Source: a virus
Direction: 5' to 3' (one strand)
DNA length: 58,768 nucleotides
IMG/VR virus record: IMGVR_UViG_3300023500_000003
Location: 1-58,768 of that record
A model generated the notes under the pieces. That model saw only the letters and a program-made list of their open reading frames with translations. It was not told the DNA's origin and ran no database searches. The translations under genes and the position numbers were made by a program. Below, piece after piece: positions 1 through 8,354 of the stretch; the first letter of the stretch is position 1, and every line of letters begins with the position of its first letter.

Positions 1-34
1 CTACATAATTAAAAGTTTGCTTGTTAATGCTAAA

Positions 35-57
35 TTTCCAGTAGTACTGCCGTATGT
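35..57 (+). promoter_or_regulatory. Weak copy of the GTATGT promoter-like motif
   Basis: GTATGT occurs at 52-57, 22 bases upstream of a start codon with a good ribosome binding site. The upstream half of the motif (GRATCRCTMSTT) is poorly matched here, unlike at 5207, 8721, 16868, 33357 and 42331. It is listed because its position before a gene is the same as in the stronger copies. Confidence 0.3.
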
Positions 58-79
58 AAACAACAAGGAGAATCCAATC

Positions 80-283
80 ATGTCATCAATGTTCACTGGT
101 ATCGAAGAAGCAGAGATAGAAAAATGCTGCAATTGCGGGAGGGTTCTAACAGCATTCGACACGAATGTAGAAGGTGAGGAATTGTGGTGCGACGATTGCC
201 ACAGTGAAACTAGCGAGCCGTACTTGATCGACCCTATGGAAATCGATCGCGACGAACCGCGTCAAATCAAGTTTGACTTCTAA
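80..283 (+). CDS. Small zinc-ribbon-like protein
   Basis: Sixty-seven residues. The start at 80 is chosen over an in-frame upstream ATG because AAGGAG lies at 65-70. Two CxxC pairs (CCNC and CDDC) about 20 residues apart form a likely treble-clef or ribbon zinc site; the tail is acidic. Such small zinc-binding proteins are common in phage early regions, often with unknown regulatory roles. No function is assigned. It lies upstream of a 237-base stretch that holds no convincing gene. Confidence 0.65.
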   Translation: MSSMFTGIEEAEIEKCCNCGRVLTAFDTNVEGEELWCDDCHSETSEPYLIDPMEIDRDEPRQIKFDF

Positions 284-429
284 TCAATACCTTGGCACCA
301 AATTAGAATAAAAACGCGGTACAGTCGACGCTACACCCGTACAAGTAGCATGCATGCCTAATCAGTACCATGCTCATTGTGTGCTGCAACCTTGAAAGTG
401 GCATGCAATGTTAACTAATTGCCAAAGTT

Positions 430-510
430 ATGCTAGAAGAACATCAGCCAAAAAAAAAGATTTCAGAAGAATGGGTGTTATGTCCGTATGTTGTAGCATA
501 CGAGCAATAA
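430..510 (+). CDS. Possible 26-residue peptide
   Basis: Short ORF ending just before the ribosome binding site of the next gene. It has no good ribosome binding site of its own, and a GTATGT string inside it (486-491) could instead be a promoter element. The stretch 284-429 upstream holds nothing I can assign. Weak call. Confidence 0.2.
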   Translation: MLEEHQPKKKISEEWVLCPYVVAYEQ

Positions 511-520
511 GGGGATTCTT

Positions 521-763
521 TTGACACTTGAAATCGGAATGCAACATAAGGGCAGTTTTAGAGGCAAGCGTGTATTGCGCTGCATCGACTTGATTGCACA
601 TGGTAAAGTGTACTTTCGTGACCTTCGCGCATGCTCGCACCAACAAGTAGTTGTGATTACAACTGTTAGTACGTATAGTGCCTGGCTCAAGAAGAATCCA
701 CAACCAGACACTGATCAAGGCTCTCGATCAACAGCCCTTGGTCAGCTAGGACCCCAGTTGTAA
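521..763 (+). CDS. Hypothetical protein, 80 aa, TTG start
   Basis: The TTG start is preceded at good spacing by AAGGGG (509-514), which decides the start; an internal ATG at 539 is the alternative. The product is basic with two cysteines and a hydrophobic strand near its middle, and has no recognisable domain. Its stop codon falls inside a large inverted-repeat structure that extends to just before the putative small terminase gene. Confidence 0.5.
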   Translation: MTLEIGMQHKGSFRGKRVLRCIDLIAHGKVYFRDLRACSHQQVVVITTVSTYSAWLKKNPQPDTDQGSRSTALGQLGPQL

Positions 764-820
764 TGCCTCAGCAGGTCTCCCCCACCCTCTTAATCCTGCT
801 GCTGTGCGTTCCTGGGGTCC
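749..820 (+). promoter_or_regulatory. Nested inverted repeat upstream of putative terS
   Basis: Outer arms GGACCCCAG (749-757) and CTGGGGTCC (812-820) are perfectly complementary over 9 bp. Inside them, CAGCAGG (769-775) and CCTGCTG (795-801) form a second perfect 7-bp stem. The 3' outer arm holds the only G-rich sequence before the ATG at 831, so the fold could mask the start region. It could also be a terminator followed by CTTTTAG, or part of a packaging site. Confidence 0.6.
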
Positions 821-830
821 GCTTTTAGTT

Positions 831-1280
831 ATGAGCCGGCCCACTATCAATAAACGAACGCTAATCAGCAAGAAAACTGCACCTGCTGTAGATACCATAC
901 AGGTAGCTACTCAATATATCCACGATGCGACAGACGCAGAAGGAAAGCTTCTTGGTCTTCGCGCGGGATCAATCGGTATCGCTGAAATCAATTTTCGTAG
1001 AACCAAAAAGATCTTGCAATTGGCAGAAGCTGTAGAAAACCAGCTAATCGAGAAAATGCTTACGGACGGTCTAGACCTACAAACTGACCAGTTGATGTCG
1101 TTGTATCGCACATTGCTGATATCCAACAAGGACGCAGCAATGCAGATCGATTCAGTAATCAAACAGGATGACGCTGCTGCATTGTTACGACTGATCAATA
1201 AGGACGGCCCTGAAGCAGAAGCTGCTCCTGATATTACAGCTGAAGTTGTAGCAGCGTTGCGGCAACTGAATGAGTCTTGA
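831..1280 (+). CDS. Putative terminase small subunit
   Basis: A 149-residue, largely helical protein whose 3' end overlaps the large terminase start by 11 bases. That position is the main reason for the call: small terminases usually precede terL and bind packaging DNA. No HTH is obvious by eye. ATG 831 is preferred to the in-frame GTG at 804, which lies inside the upstream inverted repeat; the ribosome binding site is weak for both. An acidic, alanine-rich C-terminus could contact the large subunit. Confidence 0.5.
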   Translation: MSRPTINKRTLISKKTAPAVDTIQVATQYIHDATDAEGKLLGLRAGSIGIAEINFRRTKKILQLAEAVENQLIEKMLTDGLDLQTDQLMSLYRTLLISNKDAAMQIDSVIKQDDAAALLRLINKDGPEAEAAPDITAEVVAALRQLNES

Positions 1281-3189
1281 CCTTGCTGGACTAGTAGAGA
1301 AGTATGGTGTTGATGAAGTACGGCACATCCTGGCACTGCAATCTGGTTACGCCAGAAGAGTTCCCACTATAGATGAGTTCCTAGACTCCCCAGAGTTCTT
1401 AGGAAGTGTCGAAACAGGATCTTGTGTAATCGACATCTTCCCTGTATGGCGAACTGCATTGCAAGAGCTATTCCCCAATCCTTACAAGTGTAGTAAGAAA
1501 GAAGTCCTGCTAGCAGCCGCTATCGGTAGTGGTAAGACAACGACTGCCTTAATCGCAGCAGCGTACGACACATGCCGCGTTCTGTGCCTCAACGACCCTC
1601 ACAAGTACTTAGGTACAGGTAAAATCAAAGCCCTGACGGTTGCTTGTGTTAACAGGTCACGTGATCTCGCTAAGGCTGTCCTATATGACCAACTGGTACT
1701 GCTTTTCAAGGAATCACCGTTCTTTATTGAAAAGATGAAGGACGCGAAGAAGGCGAAGGCTACTACACTGTTTCCAAACAATGTTGATGTCATTTATGGT
1801 TCACGTGGTAACCAGATTTTAGGTACTGATATTTTCTGTGCTGTACTGTCAGAGCTAGCATTCAGCAATACGACTAAGAAACAAGCGTATGACGTGTATA
1901 CAAACGCCCTACGTAGGTTCCGTTCACGCTTTATGTTTGCTAAGTCCAAGTATGGTCTGTATCCAGGAAGAATGTACATAGACAGCTCTATGGCAGACGA
2001 AGATAGCTTCGTGAATTCTGACTTCTTGAAAGGTAAGCAGCTAGATGAGGAGTGCACTGTGTTGCTGTATCCCTACTGGGAGATACACGGATTCAAAGAA
2101 GGCCTGTATTGCGGTCGCACATTCCCTGTTTTCATTGGTGACTTTGAAAATGACCCAGTTATCATAGACGACAACATTGCTGATTACGACCAGTCGAAAG
2201 TACTCGAAGTTCCTGTGGAGCATAAGAAGGAGTTTGAGGATGACTTGATATCGTCTTTACAAGACATCGCTAATGTGCTCACCAAGTCAACATCAAGCTG
2301 GTTGCCTGGCTCTATAGGAATCGACTTGGCTACGTCCATACCTTGTGGGAAGGACATCTTACAGCTACAGAAGGGAGTAGATCTTGCTATCCCTTACACA
2401 CCAGAGCCTACTGACGCTCCCCGCTTTATAGGATTGGATCTATCGAAGACAGGAGATAAGACAGGCGTAGCAATCAGCTACATCAAAGGATTCAAGGAGT
2501 CAAAATCTGTTGACGGTGCTGTGGTAAGGACACCCCTCGTCCGCACTGAATTTGCAATCGCGATTAAGAATGCTAAGTCCTCAGAGATACCGATAGGAGA
2601 ACTTCGGGACTGGCTCATTGGACTGCATACGTCTGGTACCATTAGCATAGAACTCGTGACCGCGGATCAATTCCAATCTGCAGTTGTAATACAAGACCTC
2701 AATGCCGCAGGCATTACTGCAGAGCTGCTATCAGTGGACCGCACAACTATCCCGTATGACACATTGAGGAGTAACATCACACAAGGCACGTGGGAGTTGC
2801 CGGACAGCCCGCTTCTTAGACAAGAATTGAAAAACCTTGAGATGGTCAAACAAGGCAGAACTAACAAATTGAAGGTAGACCACCCACTAGGCACATACAC
2901 GTGCCCTGAGACGCAAAGGATACTCCCACATTCAAAGGACGTCGCAGATGCCGTTACACAGTCTGGTTACTCTGCTATCACACATTCAGCAGAAGGCACC
3001 ATCACAGGGGGAGCAATATCTGCATACTTCGAATACGTGACTGAAGAAGCACCGACCAAGGCACATAACACGCCTGCTAAGGTAGACACTTCTTCTATTG
3101 AGGAACAAGTAGAAGCGATGGACCTGAGCGAAGAGGAATACGCAGATCTGATGGACGCCCTAGATGACCAAGACATTGCTGACGGTTGA
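1270..3189 (+). CDS. terL: Terminase large subunit (packaging ATPase/nuclease)
   Basis: A 639-residue protein with an N-terminal ATPase and a C-terminal RNase H-like nuclease, the usual TerL layout. Walker A is AAAIGSGKTTT at about residues 82-92. The nuclease begins near FIGLDLSKTGDKTG, with its metal-binding aspartate in GLDLS, and a later HSKDVADAV segment supplies the final aspartate. It drives ATP-dependent DNA translocation into proheads and cuts concatemers. It overlaps the upstream ORF by 11 bases, suggesting translational coupling. The C-terminal 40 residues are very acidic. Finding terL in the replication-gene direction, away from the leftward structural genes, is slightly unusual. 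Confidence 0.9.
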   Translation: MSLDLAGLVEKYGVDEVRHILALQSGYARRVPTIDEFLDSPEFLGSVETGSCVIDIFPVWRTALQELFPNPYKCSKKEVLLAAAIGSGKTTTALIAAAYDTCRVLCLNDPHKYLGTGKIKALTVACVNRSRDLAKAVLYDQLVLLFKESPFFIEKMKDAKKAKATTLFPNNVDVIYGSRGNQILGTDIFCAVLSELAFSNTTKKQAYDVYTNALRRFRSRFMFAKSKYGLYPGRMYIDSSMADEDSFVNSDFLKGKQLDEECTVLLYPYWEIHGFKEGLYCGRTFPVFIGDFENDPVIIDDNIADYDQSKVLEVPVEHKKEFEDDLISSLQDIANVLTKSTSSWLPGSIGIDLATSIPCGKDILQLQKGVDLAIPYTPEPTDAPRFIGLDLSKTGDKTGVAISYIKGFKESKSVDGAVVRTPLVRTEFAIAIKNAKSSEIPIGELRDWLIGLHTSGTISIELVTADQFQSAVVIQDLNAAGITAELLSVDRTTIPYDTLRSNITQGTWELPDSPLLRQELKNLEMVKQGRTNKLKVDHPLGTYTCPETQRILPHSKDVADAVTQSGYSAITHSAEGTITGGAISAYFEYVTEEAPTKAHNTPAKVDTSSIEEQVEAMDLSEEEYADLMDALDDQDIADG

Positions 3190-3212
3190 AGATCATGAGT
3201 TTTCCAGTATGT
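3190..3212 (+). promoter_or_regulatory. GTATGT promoter-like motif
   Basis: AGATCATGAG, TTTTCC and AGTATGT align with the family consensus GRATCRCTMSTT-N4-MGTATGT. It lies in the only gap between terL and the next gene, with the start codon 21 bases downstream of GTATGT (3207-3212). Confidence 0.45.
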
Positions 3213-3232
3213 TATAGATGAGAGGTTTACAC

Positions 3233-3751
3233 ATGGAAGTCATTAGATCTAACAAGCATGGATACATACTGCAAGCCAAAGTGATGCAAGAGCTTTGCGA
3301 CAATAGCAACACGCATGTAATCTGCCCGAAGTCACAAGTAACTATTTATGAGGGCAAGACTTACGTCAGTACAAAGCTAGCCATTTCTGTATGCGCTACC
3401 ATGAAGGACAAGCACCCAAGTTTTGGGTTCATGGAAATGGCTATCAAAGCAGCAGTGGAAGAGCTTGAGAATACAAGAAGTGGCGCCGAACAAAGTCTAG
3501 GAAGTCCCAGAACAGTCACATCCTTCTGCCGGGATATCAGCATCGCACCCAAACAAGTGTTCAACTTGTTATCAAGGAAGTTATATATCTACAAGAAGGA
3601 TGACTATGCAAAGTGGCGTCCGTCAGCATCAGGACTACGAACTGGACTTGTTGCTGCTGTAACGCGACCAAACCGCGCCAACAATGAGGTCTACTTCCAA
3701 CTAGTCCTAACAAGCAAAGGCGAAACATGGATCAAGGAATTGTTCACATGA
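3233..3751 (+). CDS. KilAC-type antirepressor-like DNA-binding protein
   Basis: A 172-residue protein; the start at 3233 is chosen for GAGAGG at 3221-3226. The C-terminal ~80 residues (from about CRDISIAPKQVFNLL to LTSKGETWIKELF) follow the pattern of the phage antirepressor KilAC domain: an HTH-like helix set, then a proline-containing turn, and finally a xVTxKGxxWI strand. The N-terminal part is not a clear Rha or BRO domain. The family binds DNA and modulates phage regulators. It overlaps the helicase gene by ATGA. Role inferred from the fold pattern only. Confidence 0.55.
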   Translation: MEVIRSNKHGYILQAKVMQELCDNSNTHVICPKSQVTIYEGKTYVSTKLAISVCATMKDKHPSFGFMEMAIKAAVEELENTRSGAEQSLGSPRTVTSFCRDISIAPKQVFNLLSRKLYIYKKDDYAKWRPSASGLRTGLVAAVTRPNRANNEVYFQLVLTSKGETWIKELFT

Positions 3752-5199
3752 CCGAACACAGCTATCTGCCCGAAGACATACCAGTACAAGAAGTACAAGA
3801 TCAGTTTGCTATCGATGAAGCCTTTGCCATATTCGCAGAAAAACAATTTGAATTGTCGGGTTGCCAGGAAGCCGCCGCCAAACAATTGCTAGAATGGTTG
3901 TCTCTTGACCAGAATGTGATGATATCACTTACAGGACAAGCAGGGTCAGGGAAGACATTCTTGGCTATCTGTATGTATTTTGCACTTCATACAAAGAAGC
4001 GTGTAGTATTCACAGCATTAACACACAAAGCATGCAACATCTTACGCGGCAACTTTGAAGACTTGGGCATGGCTGAGAAGTTAATCCCAGAAATAACGAC
4101 GCTTCACAGTTACCTCGGTGTAGTATGCAAGGTCGACTACCGCACAGGAACAGAAGAGTTCACCAAAAGTGACGACACTTTCGATATGACCGCCGACATT
4201 GTCTTCGTTGACGAAAGCAGCATGATGGGCGAGGATCTTTACGGCTATGCTACTGCTGCAGCACGAGCGAAAAAAGGAAGGAAGTTTATCCTCGTAGGCG
4301 ACCCCTTCCAGTTGCCACCAGTCAATGAGGACTTATCTCCTGCACTGTTCATGGAACAAACAGTACAGCTACAAGAAGTTAAACGACACAACAATACGAT
4401 TCTTGAGCTGAGCAATGCGCTGGTGCACGCAGTTCGAGATTCTTCCAGCGTTGATATCAAGTCCTTTCATACAGGGTCAGACATTATTGTCTACGAGGAC
4501 CCAGAAGCCTTTGATGCTGCACTCGAAGATCATATGCATGAAGGGTTCAAGGCACGTGATGTGGACTACGCCAAGGCCTTGTCTTACACTAACGCTACCG
4601 TGCAGGAAACTGCTACATTTATACGTGAAAGTTTAGGACTGCCGAAAGACTACCCTGCAGACGGCGAGTGCTTAGTAGCAGCGAACCCGCATGAATCCTT
4701 AACCGAAGACCCCGAGACGGGCGAGTGGAAAAGGGAGTCAGATTTACAGAATGGTCAAGAGGTGTTTGCAAAGAATGCCGTACCTTACAACTACGAAAGT
4801 GAGTGGGGTGTAAGTGTACGGGGCTACAAGGTTGATGTCTTCGAGGACCTGGAAACGTTAGAAGAGTCATACACTGACAAGACAGCACTGCCTAAGTTCT
4901 CAGCGTTCGTCGCTACTGATATTAAAGCCAAAGCCAAGCTGATGCGCACCATTGCCAACGCGGCGAAAGGGAACAAGCGTCTCTGGAAGGAGTATTTCAA
5001 GATTAAGAATTCTATCTTCTGCGACTTGCGGTACGCGCAGAGTAGCACAATACACAAGTCACAAGGAAGCTCGTACAAACATGCGTTCATTGACTTAGTG
5101 AACCTGAGACGTTGTCGCGACCACGACACCTTAAGAAGACTCATGTACGTGGCATGCAGCCGCGCATCGAAGTCACTCCATATTCTTGTATCTTACTAG
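3748..5199 (+). CDS. Dda/RecD-like superfamily 1 helicase
   Basis: 483 residues. Walker A LTGQAGSGKTF lies at residues 61-71, the motif II segment VFVDESSMM near 150, the motif III segment GDPFQLPPV follows, and motif V/VI appears as STIHKSQGSSY and LMYVACSRAS near the C-terminus. This is the layout of phage T4 Dda and RecD2, which are 5'-3' helicases used in replication initiation and fork remodelling. ATG 3748 overlaps the previous stop (ATGA) and is preferred over the in-frame ATG at 3727. The last codons form the left end of a 66-bp direct repeat that recurs at 8695. Confidence 0.88.
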   Translation: MTEHSYLPEDIPVQEVQDQFAIDEAFAIFAEKQFELSGCQEAAAKQLLEWLSLDQNVMISLTGQAGSGKTFLAICMYFALHTKKRVVFTALTHKACNILRGNFEDLGMAEKLIPEITTLHSYLGVVCKVDYRTGTEEFTKSDDTFDMTADIVFVDESSMMGEDLYGYATAAARAKKGRKFILVGDPFQLPPVNEDLSPALFMEQTVQLQEVKRHNNTILELSNALVHAVRDSSSVDIKSFHTGSDIIVYEDPEAFDAALEDHMHEGFKARDVDYAKALSYTNATVQETATFIRESLGLPKDYPADGECLVAANPHESLTEDPETGEWKRESDLQNGQEVFAKNAVPYNYESEWGVSVRGYKVDVFEDLETLEESYTDKTALPKFSAFVATDIKAKAKLMRTIANAAKGNKRLWKEYFKIKNSIFCDLRYAQSSTIHKSQGSSYKHAFIDLVNLRRCRDHDTLRRLMYVACSRASKSLHILVSY

Positions 5200-5246
5200 T
5201 TTCCAAGGATCACTACTTGCACAGTATGTAACACTACAAGCAGAAA
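5181..5246 (+). repeat. Direct repeat, left copy, flanking accessory cassette
   Basis: This 66-bp stretch matches 8695-8760 at about 59 positions by eye. It covers the final codons of the helicase gene and the adjacent GTATGT motif. Everything between the two copies is accessory in character, which suggests gain of the cassette by duplication or homologous exchange. Confidence 0.85.
5207..5229 (+). promoter_or_regulatory. GTATGT promoter-like motif, strong copy
   Basis: GGATCACTACTTGCACA precedes GTATGT (5224-5229). It is one of the best matches to the family, directly after the helicase stop codon and upstream of the methyltransferase block. Confidence 0.55.
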
Positions 5247-5249
5247 GAT

Positions 5250-5312
5250 ATGAAACCACTTAGTGGTGATGACTTGAGAAGTGTCGGTAGTCCTCACAAC
5301 CAGAGGGGTTAA
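5250..5312 (+). CDS. Possible 20-residue leader peptide
   Basis: A short ORF starts 20 bases after the GTATGT motif and ends 54 bases before the methyltransferase. There is only a weak purine stretch before the ATG. It could be a leader peptide or chance. The rest of 5200-5366 holds the promoter-like motif and no other gene. Confidence 0.25.
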   Translation: MKPLSGDDLRSVGSPHNQRG

Positions 5313-5366
5313 AGAGCTACCATTTCGCAGCCGCCAGCCGTAAGGGATAAACAAGGAGATGAAACG

Positions 5367-6404
5367 ATGCTAGTTGAGTTAATACACGGCGAATGCTTAG
5401 CAGAAATGGACAAGCTTATAGATCGCGGTGTTGTTGTTGATGCAATTATTACAGATCCGCCTTATGGCTCAATGAAGGGATTGAATTACAAGGAGCTGGA
5501 AGCTTGCCGTGGAGATGAATGCTTTGGATGGGACGAAACAATAAACCAAGAAGCAATGCTTGATAAATGCAATAAATTATTACGCACAAACGGCGCACTT
5601 ATTCTATTCAGCCAGCAACCCTACACAACTAAGCTTATAAATGACGCACACGGCAATCTTCCATTCAGCTACTGTATGACATGGTTGAAAGATGACTACG
5701 GACATGCTCTGTTGGCAAGAAAAGCACCTTTGAACTATACAGAGGACATTTGCGTATTTTTCAAGAAATACGATACACTGTCACAGCACCCATTGCGCGA
5801 TTATGCTAAAAAGGTGATGTATTTTATTGGGTTAAGTAAAAAGGAAATACACACAGAATTTGGACACCAGGGAGCCGACCACTTTTTTAGAGTTAACAGC
5901 ACGCAGTTCGGGCTATGCACTGAAAAAACATATAACGAACTGACATTAAAATACGGGCTTGATACTCTTGATTGGTTTATGACATTTGAAGAGCTGTCAG
6001 TAATAAACAGGGATTTCAGCAAGGTTTTCAACCTGCCAGAGGGCAAGAAGTACAAAAGCAACGTGCTTGAATACAAAAAAGATTACACAGGATTACACCC
6101 AACGCAGAAGCCTGTTGCGCTGATTGAGGACTTAATCAAGACATACACAAACGAAGGCGGAGTAGTTTTAGATTTCACAGCAGGTTCATTTACAACAGGC
6201 GTAGCTTGTCAAAACACGGGCAGAAACTTCATCGGGATTGAAAAGGACGACAAGTATTTTGAGATAGCACGCGAACGGCTAGAGAATCACCGGAAAGGCC
6301 AAGGTGTCAAAGTACAGAGGGGAAACAACAGTGGCAGCACGGCAGGTGAGCGTGGGTCGGGAGGGGTACTTCGTCTGGGACTAAAAAATAGAACGCTATG
6401 GTAG
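5367..6404 (+). CDS. Beta-class amino-DNA methyltransferase
   Basis: 345 residues. DPPYG at residues 30-34 is the catalytic motif IV and precedes the SAM-binding motif (VLDFTAGSFTTG near residue 266), the beta-class order. This class methylates the exocyclic amine of adenine (N6) or cytosine (N4); which one cannot be told here. AAGGAG before ATG 5367 fixes the start. The last ~35 residues, after the usual RLENH ending, look like unrelated sequence, and the stop lies inside a remnant of another gene (6398-6514). Likely role: protection of phage DNA from restriction. Its first 20 residues recur in a short chimeric ORF at 35854. Confidence 0.85.
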   Translation: MLVELIHGECLAEMDKLIDRGVVVDAIITDPPYGSMKGLNYKELEACRGDECFGWDETINQEAMLDKCNKLLRTNGALILFSQQPYTTKLINDAHGNLPFSYCMTWLKDDYGHALLARKAPLNYTEDICVFFKKYDTLSQHPLRDYAKKVMYFIGLSKKEIHTEFGHQGADHFFRVNSTQFGLCTEKTYNELTLKYGLDTLDWFMTFEELSVINRDFSKVFNLPEGKKYKSNVLEYKKDYTGLHPTQKPVALIEDLIKTYTNEGGVVLDFTAGSFTTGVACQNTGRNFIGIEKDDKYFEIARERLENHRKGQGVKVQRGNNSGSTAGERGSGGVLRLGLKNRTLW

Positions 6405-6514
6405 TTGCTGCAACGTATAACAGTATGTTTATTGCGGTTAGTAACGGTGATAGCAATATCAAATGTGGCAGGACTGTGACTTGGGATTTTGAATGGGAGA
6501 TAGAATATGAATAA
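6398..6514 (+). pseudogene. 5'-truncated copy of the gene at 38959-39408
   Basis: The 38-residue reading MVVAATYNSMFIAVSNGD onward aligns with the C-terminus of the 38959 protein (VVASTSDGQFIAISD onward), and both finish with a WEIE(Y/D)E ending. Both copies are followed by an overlapping ATGAATAAAGA start. The N-terminal three quarters is missing. It has probably been carried along by recombination; it might still be translated as a coupled ORF. Confidence 0.6.
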
Positions 6515-6821
6515 AGAGCAGGCATTAAAGGCAAATACAGCAGCGGCTGAGTTGTTGGGACTTATAAGCCCAAGTTATGGTATATGGATCACCCCTGACG
6601 GGTTTGAAGATGAAGCATGGGAGTTCGACATATTCACCAATCCTGCCGACTGCTTGGATGTAGTGAAGAAGTTAGGGGAAGAGCACGGCATAGCAATAAC
6701 ATTCTACAATGGCCATGAGCAGTGGATAGCTGAAGCGGTATCGGTAGTTAGCAATTTCTCATCTTTGCATGACACCTACGAACAAGCCGTAGGATCCGCT
6801 GTGCTGGAGGTAACAAAATGA
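6507..6821 (+). CDS. Hypothetical phage protein, 104 aa
   Basis: Acidic protein with a helical N-terminus (MNKEQALKANTAAAELLG), then alternating strands with WITPDGF and FYNGHEQW. No family is recognised with certainty. Its start overlaps the stop of the upstream remnant and its end overlaps the next gene by four bases (ATGA), so it belongs to a coupled string. A six-codon remnant of the same start (MNKEQ) recurs at 39401. Confidence 0.6.
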   Translation: MNKEQALKANTAAAELLGLISPSYGIWITPDGFEDEAWEFDIFTNPADCLDVVKKLGEEHGIAITFYNGHEQWIAEAVSVVSNFSSLHDTYEQAVGSAVLEVTK

Positions 6822-7333
6822 GTGAGGCAGTAGAATGGAACTGCAAAGAATGCGAGGCTGATAACTGCTTGTGTACTTGTCATTTAACCAGCGGTGAAAC
6901 CGTGCGATTCAGCAATGAGGATTTGGCTGAAGCCTCGATCAAGATAACTGAGTTCATCGCATCAGGTGAACTGATTGCTTTGATCCCTGAAGGAGTTGAC
7001 GCAGAAGATTTTAATAAGGGGGTGCGTATGCTCCCTGAACTCATCCTCGACCTGCAGGATTCGAGAAAGGGTAACTCAGAGCTGATAGAGCACACTGCTG
7101 CTCTATGGGTTATAGCACACACCTTGAGAGAGCATCTAAATGAGGCGCAGCTTGATGTACTATCGGCTACACCTACGCAATCCCTGATCGAACACGATAA
7201 AACAATCCGCAACAAAGCAATCAGAGAGTGTGCTGCGGCTTGTGAGTCAGTTACAATTACTGGTGCTACCTATGACACGCAACTCGCCATTGTTAAATGT
7301 GCAGAAGCAATAGAGGGGCTTCTTGGTGACTGA
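6818..7333 (+). CDS. Hypothetical protein with N-terminal cysteine cluster
   Basis: 171 residues. The first 25 contain CKEC, CLC and CH in close order, a likely zinc-binding knuckle. The rest is helical and acidic with repeated leucines. Ribosome binding site GGAGG lies before ATG 6818. It overlaps both neighbours by a few bases. Function unknown; typical of accessory early phage genes. Confidence 0.6.
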   Translation: MSEAVEWNCKECEADNCLCTCHLTSGETVRFSNEDLAEASIKITEFIASGELIALIPEGVDAEDFNKGVRMLPELILDLQDSRKGNSELIEHTAALWVIAHTLREHLNEAQLDVLSATPTQSLIEHDKTIRNKAIRECAAACESVTITGATYDTQLAIVKCAEAIEGLLGD

Positions 7334-7526
7334 AAAAGGTTTGCAAATTTGCATAGATAAATCAGAGCTAATTAATAATGGTTTACCTTCCCTTGAATTA
7401 ATGCTTGTTAGATTGAGAAGCCTTTGTGACAACGATTCGCACGTTAGATACATGATGCGTCATCAAGAACCATTCCAAGTAGATGAATTAGGCAACCATG
7501 TTTATGAATTTAGATGGAGTGAGTAA
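7326..7526 (+). CDS. Hypothetical protein, 66 aa, GTG start
   Basis: GTG 7326 is spaced properly from AGAGGGG, while the TTG at 7323 is too close. The product is helical, with a central leucine-rich stretch and an aromatic C-terminus (YEFRW). It overlaps the preceding gene by eight bases. No family recognised. Confidence 0.45.
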   Translation: MTEKGLQICIDKSELINNGLPSLELMLVRLRSLCDNDSHVRYMMRHQEPFQVDELGNHVYEFRWSE

Positions 7527-7528
7527 TA

Positions 7529-7663
7529 ATGACTAACAGCGAATACAAACTACAACACAGAAAAGATAAACTGGTCATCGAAGGGCTTAGGGAGTCACTT
7601 AGGAAGCAAGATAGATACATTGCAAAAACGACACTGGAACAGATTAAAAGGACTGACACATGA
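7529..7663 (+). CDS. Small charged protein, 44 aa
   Basis: Strongly charged, likely one or two helices (EYKLQHRKDKL, then EGLRESLRKQDRY). A diverged copy of its first 21 codons starts another ORF at 8620, which supports a real coding sequence that has been duplicated. It overlaps the next gene by ATGA. Function unknown. Confidence 0.55.
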   Translation: MTNSEYKLQHRKDKLVIEGLRESLRKQDRYIAKTTLEQIKRTDT

Positions 7664-7830
7664 CATTTATAAAGCTTGTGCGGCGAATAGCTGAACGCAA
7701 CGGAATGACCGTAAGTGCTAAAGAAGCTGACTATATATTATGGGAATTCACAGAATTCCCTGTTGCACATATAAAAACAATAGTACGGCAAGTAAGAGAT
7801 TACTTTGCAGCGCAAGCAAAGAGGAGTTGA
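7660..7830 (+). CDS. Small helical protein, 56 aa
   Basis: Coupled to the previous gene by ATGA. The pattern MTVSAKEADYILWEFTEFP then VRQVRDYF suggests a compact helical bundle similar to small phage proteins of unknown role. The ribosome binding site of the following gene (GAGGAG) lies in its last codons. Confidence 0.55.
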   Translation: MTFIKLVRRIAERNGMTVSAKEADYILWEFTEFPVAHIKTIVRQVRDYFAAQAKRS

Positions 7831-7833
7831 AAT

Positions 7834-8163
7834 ATGAGCATAAGACAAGACATACTGAACACAGCAGGATCACTAATATCTGGAGACAGAGCAGAACAAT
7901 ACGGTGACCCCACTGTGATGTTCGGACAGATCGCAGACAACTGGGCGGCGTATGAGGGAGTGCCTGTGTCGGAAGTAGACGCAGCGATGAAAATGGCTTT
8001 GATGAAGATTGCTCGCATCCAGATGGGCAAGGTGGACATTGATTCGTTCATTGATGCGTGCGGGTACATAGCATTGGCGGGTGAGATGGCGATAGAGGGA
8101 GCGGCAGTATCGGGGATGGTTGCACACCAACACAACGCAACAACAGGGAGTTCAAATGGCTGA
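7834..8163 (+). CDS. DUF6378-type (MazG-like) protein
   Basis: 109 residues. RAEQYGDP, FGQIADNWAAY, AMKMALMKIARI and DSFIDACGYIALAGEM follow the conserved pattern of DUF6378, a small all-alpha family found in many phages and related in shape to MazG-type nucleotide pyrophosphohydrolases. The final 20 residues are low-complexity. Nucleotide-pool cleaning is an inference from fold only. GAGGAG precedes the start; the end overlaps the next gene. Confidence 0.7.
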   Translation: MSIRQDILNTAGSLISGDRAEQYGDPTVMFGQIADNWAAYEGVPVSEVDAAMKMALMKIARIQMGKVDIDSFIDACGYIALAGEMAIEGAAVSGMVAHQHNATTGSSNG

Positions 8164-8335
8164 AAAGACTGTATATGAAAAGATAATGGAAGTGCTTGAG
8201 GCAGAAGCTTCGAAACCTGTCGCTGAGTACACAAATCCAAACTTCTTATCCGAATTAGTGGTGTTGCTAGACGATTATGGTGGCTTAGAGATTGATGCTG
8301 TAACTGATTATGCAAATGATATGTGGGGTAGATAA
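8156..8335 (+). CDS. Hypothetical acidic protein, 59 aa
   Basis: The start at 8156 is chosen over an in-frame ATG at 8120 because GGGAG precedes it. The protein is acidic with a tyrosine-rich C-terminus (DYGGLEIDAVTDYANDM). Function unknown. Confidence 0.5.
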   Translation: MAEKTVYEKIMEVLEAEASKPVAEYTNPNFLSELVVLLDDYGGLEIDAVTDYANDMWGR

Positions 8336-8354
8336 TGACAGGCTATATGACAAG

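Noticed and set aside
6413-6428. GTATGT occurrence near 6423
   Set aside because: It lies inside a gene remnant and lacks the upstream half of the motif; chance occurrence.
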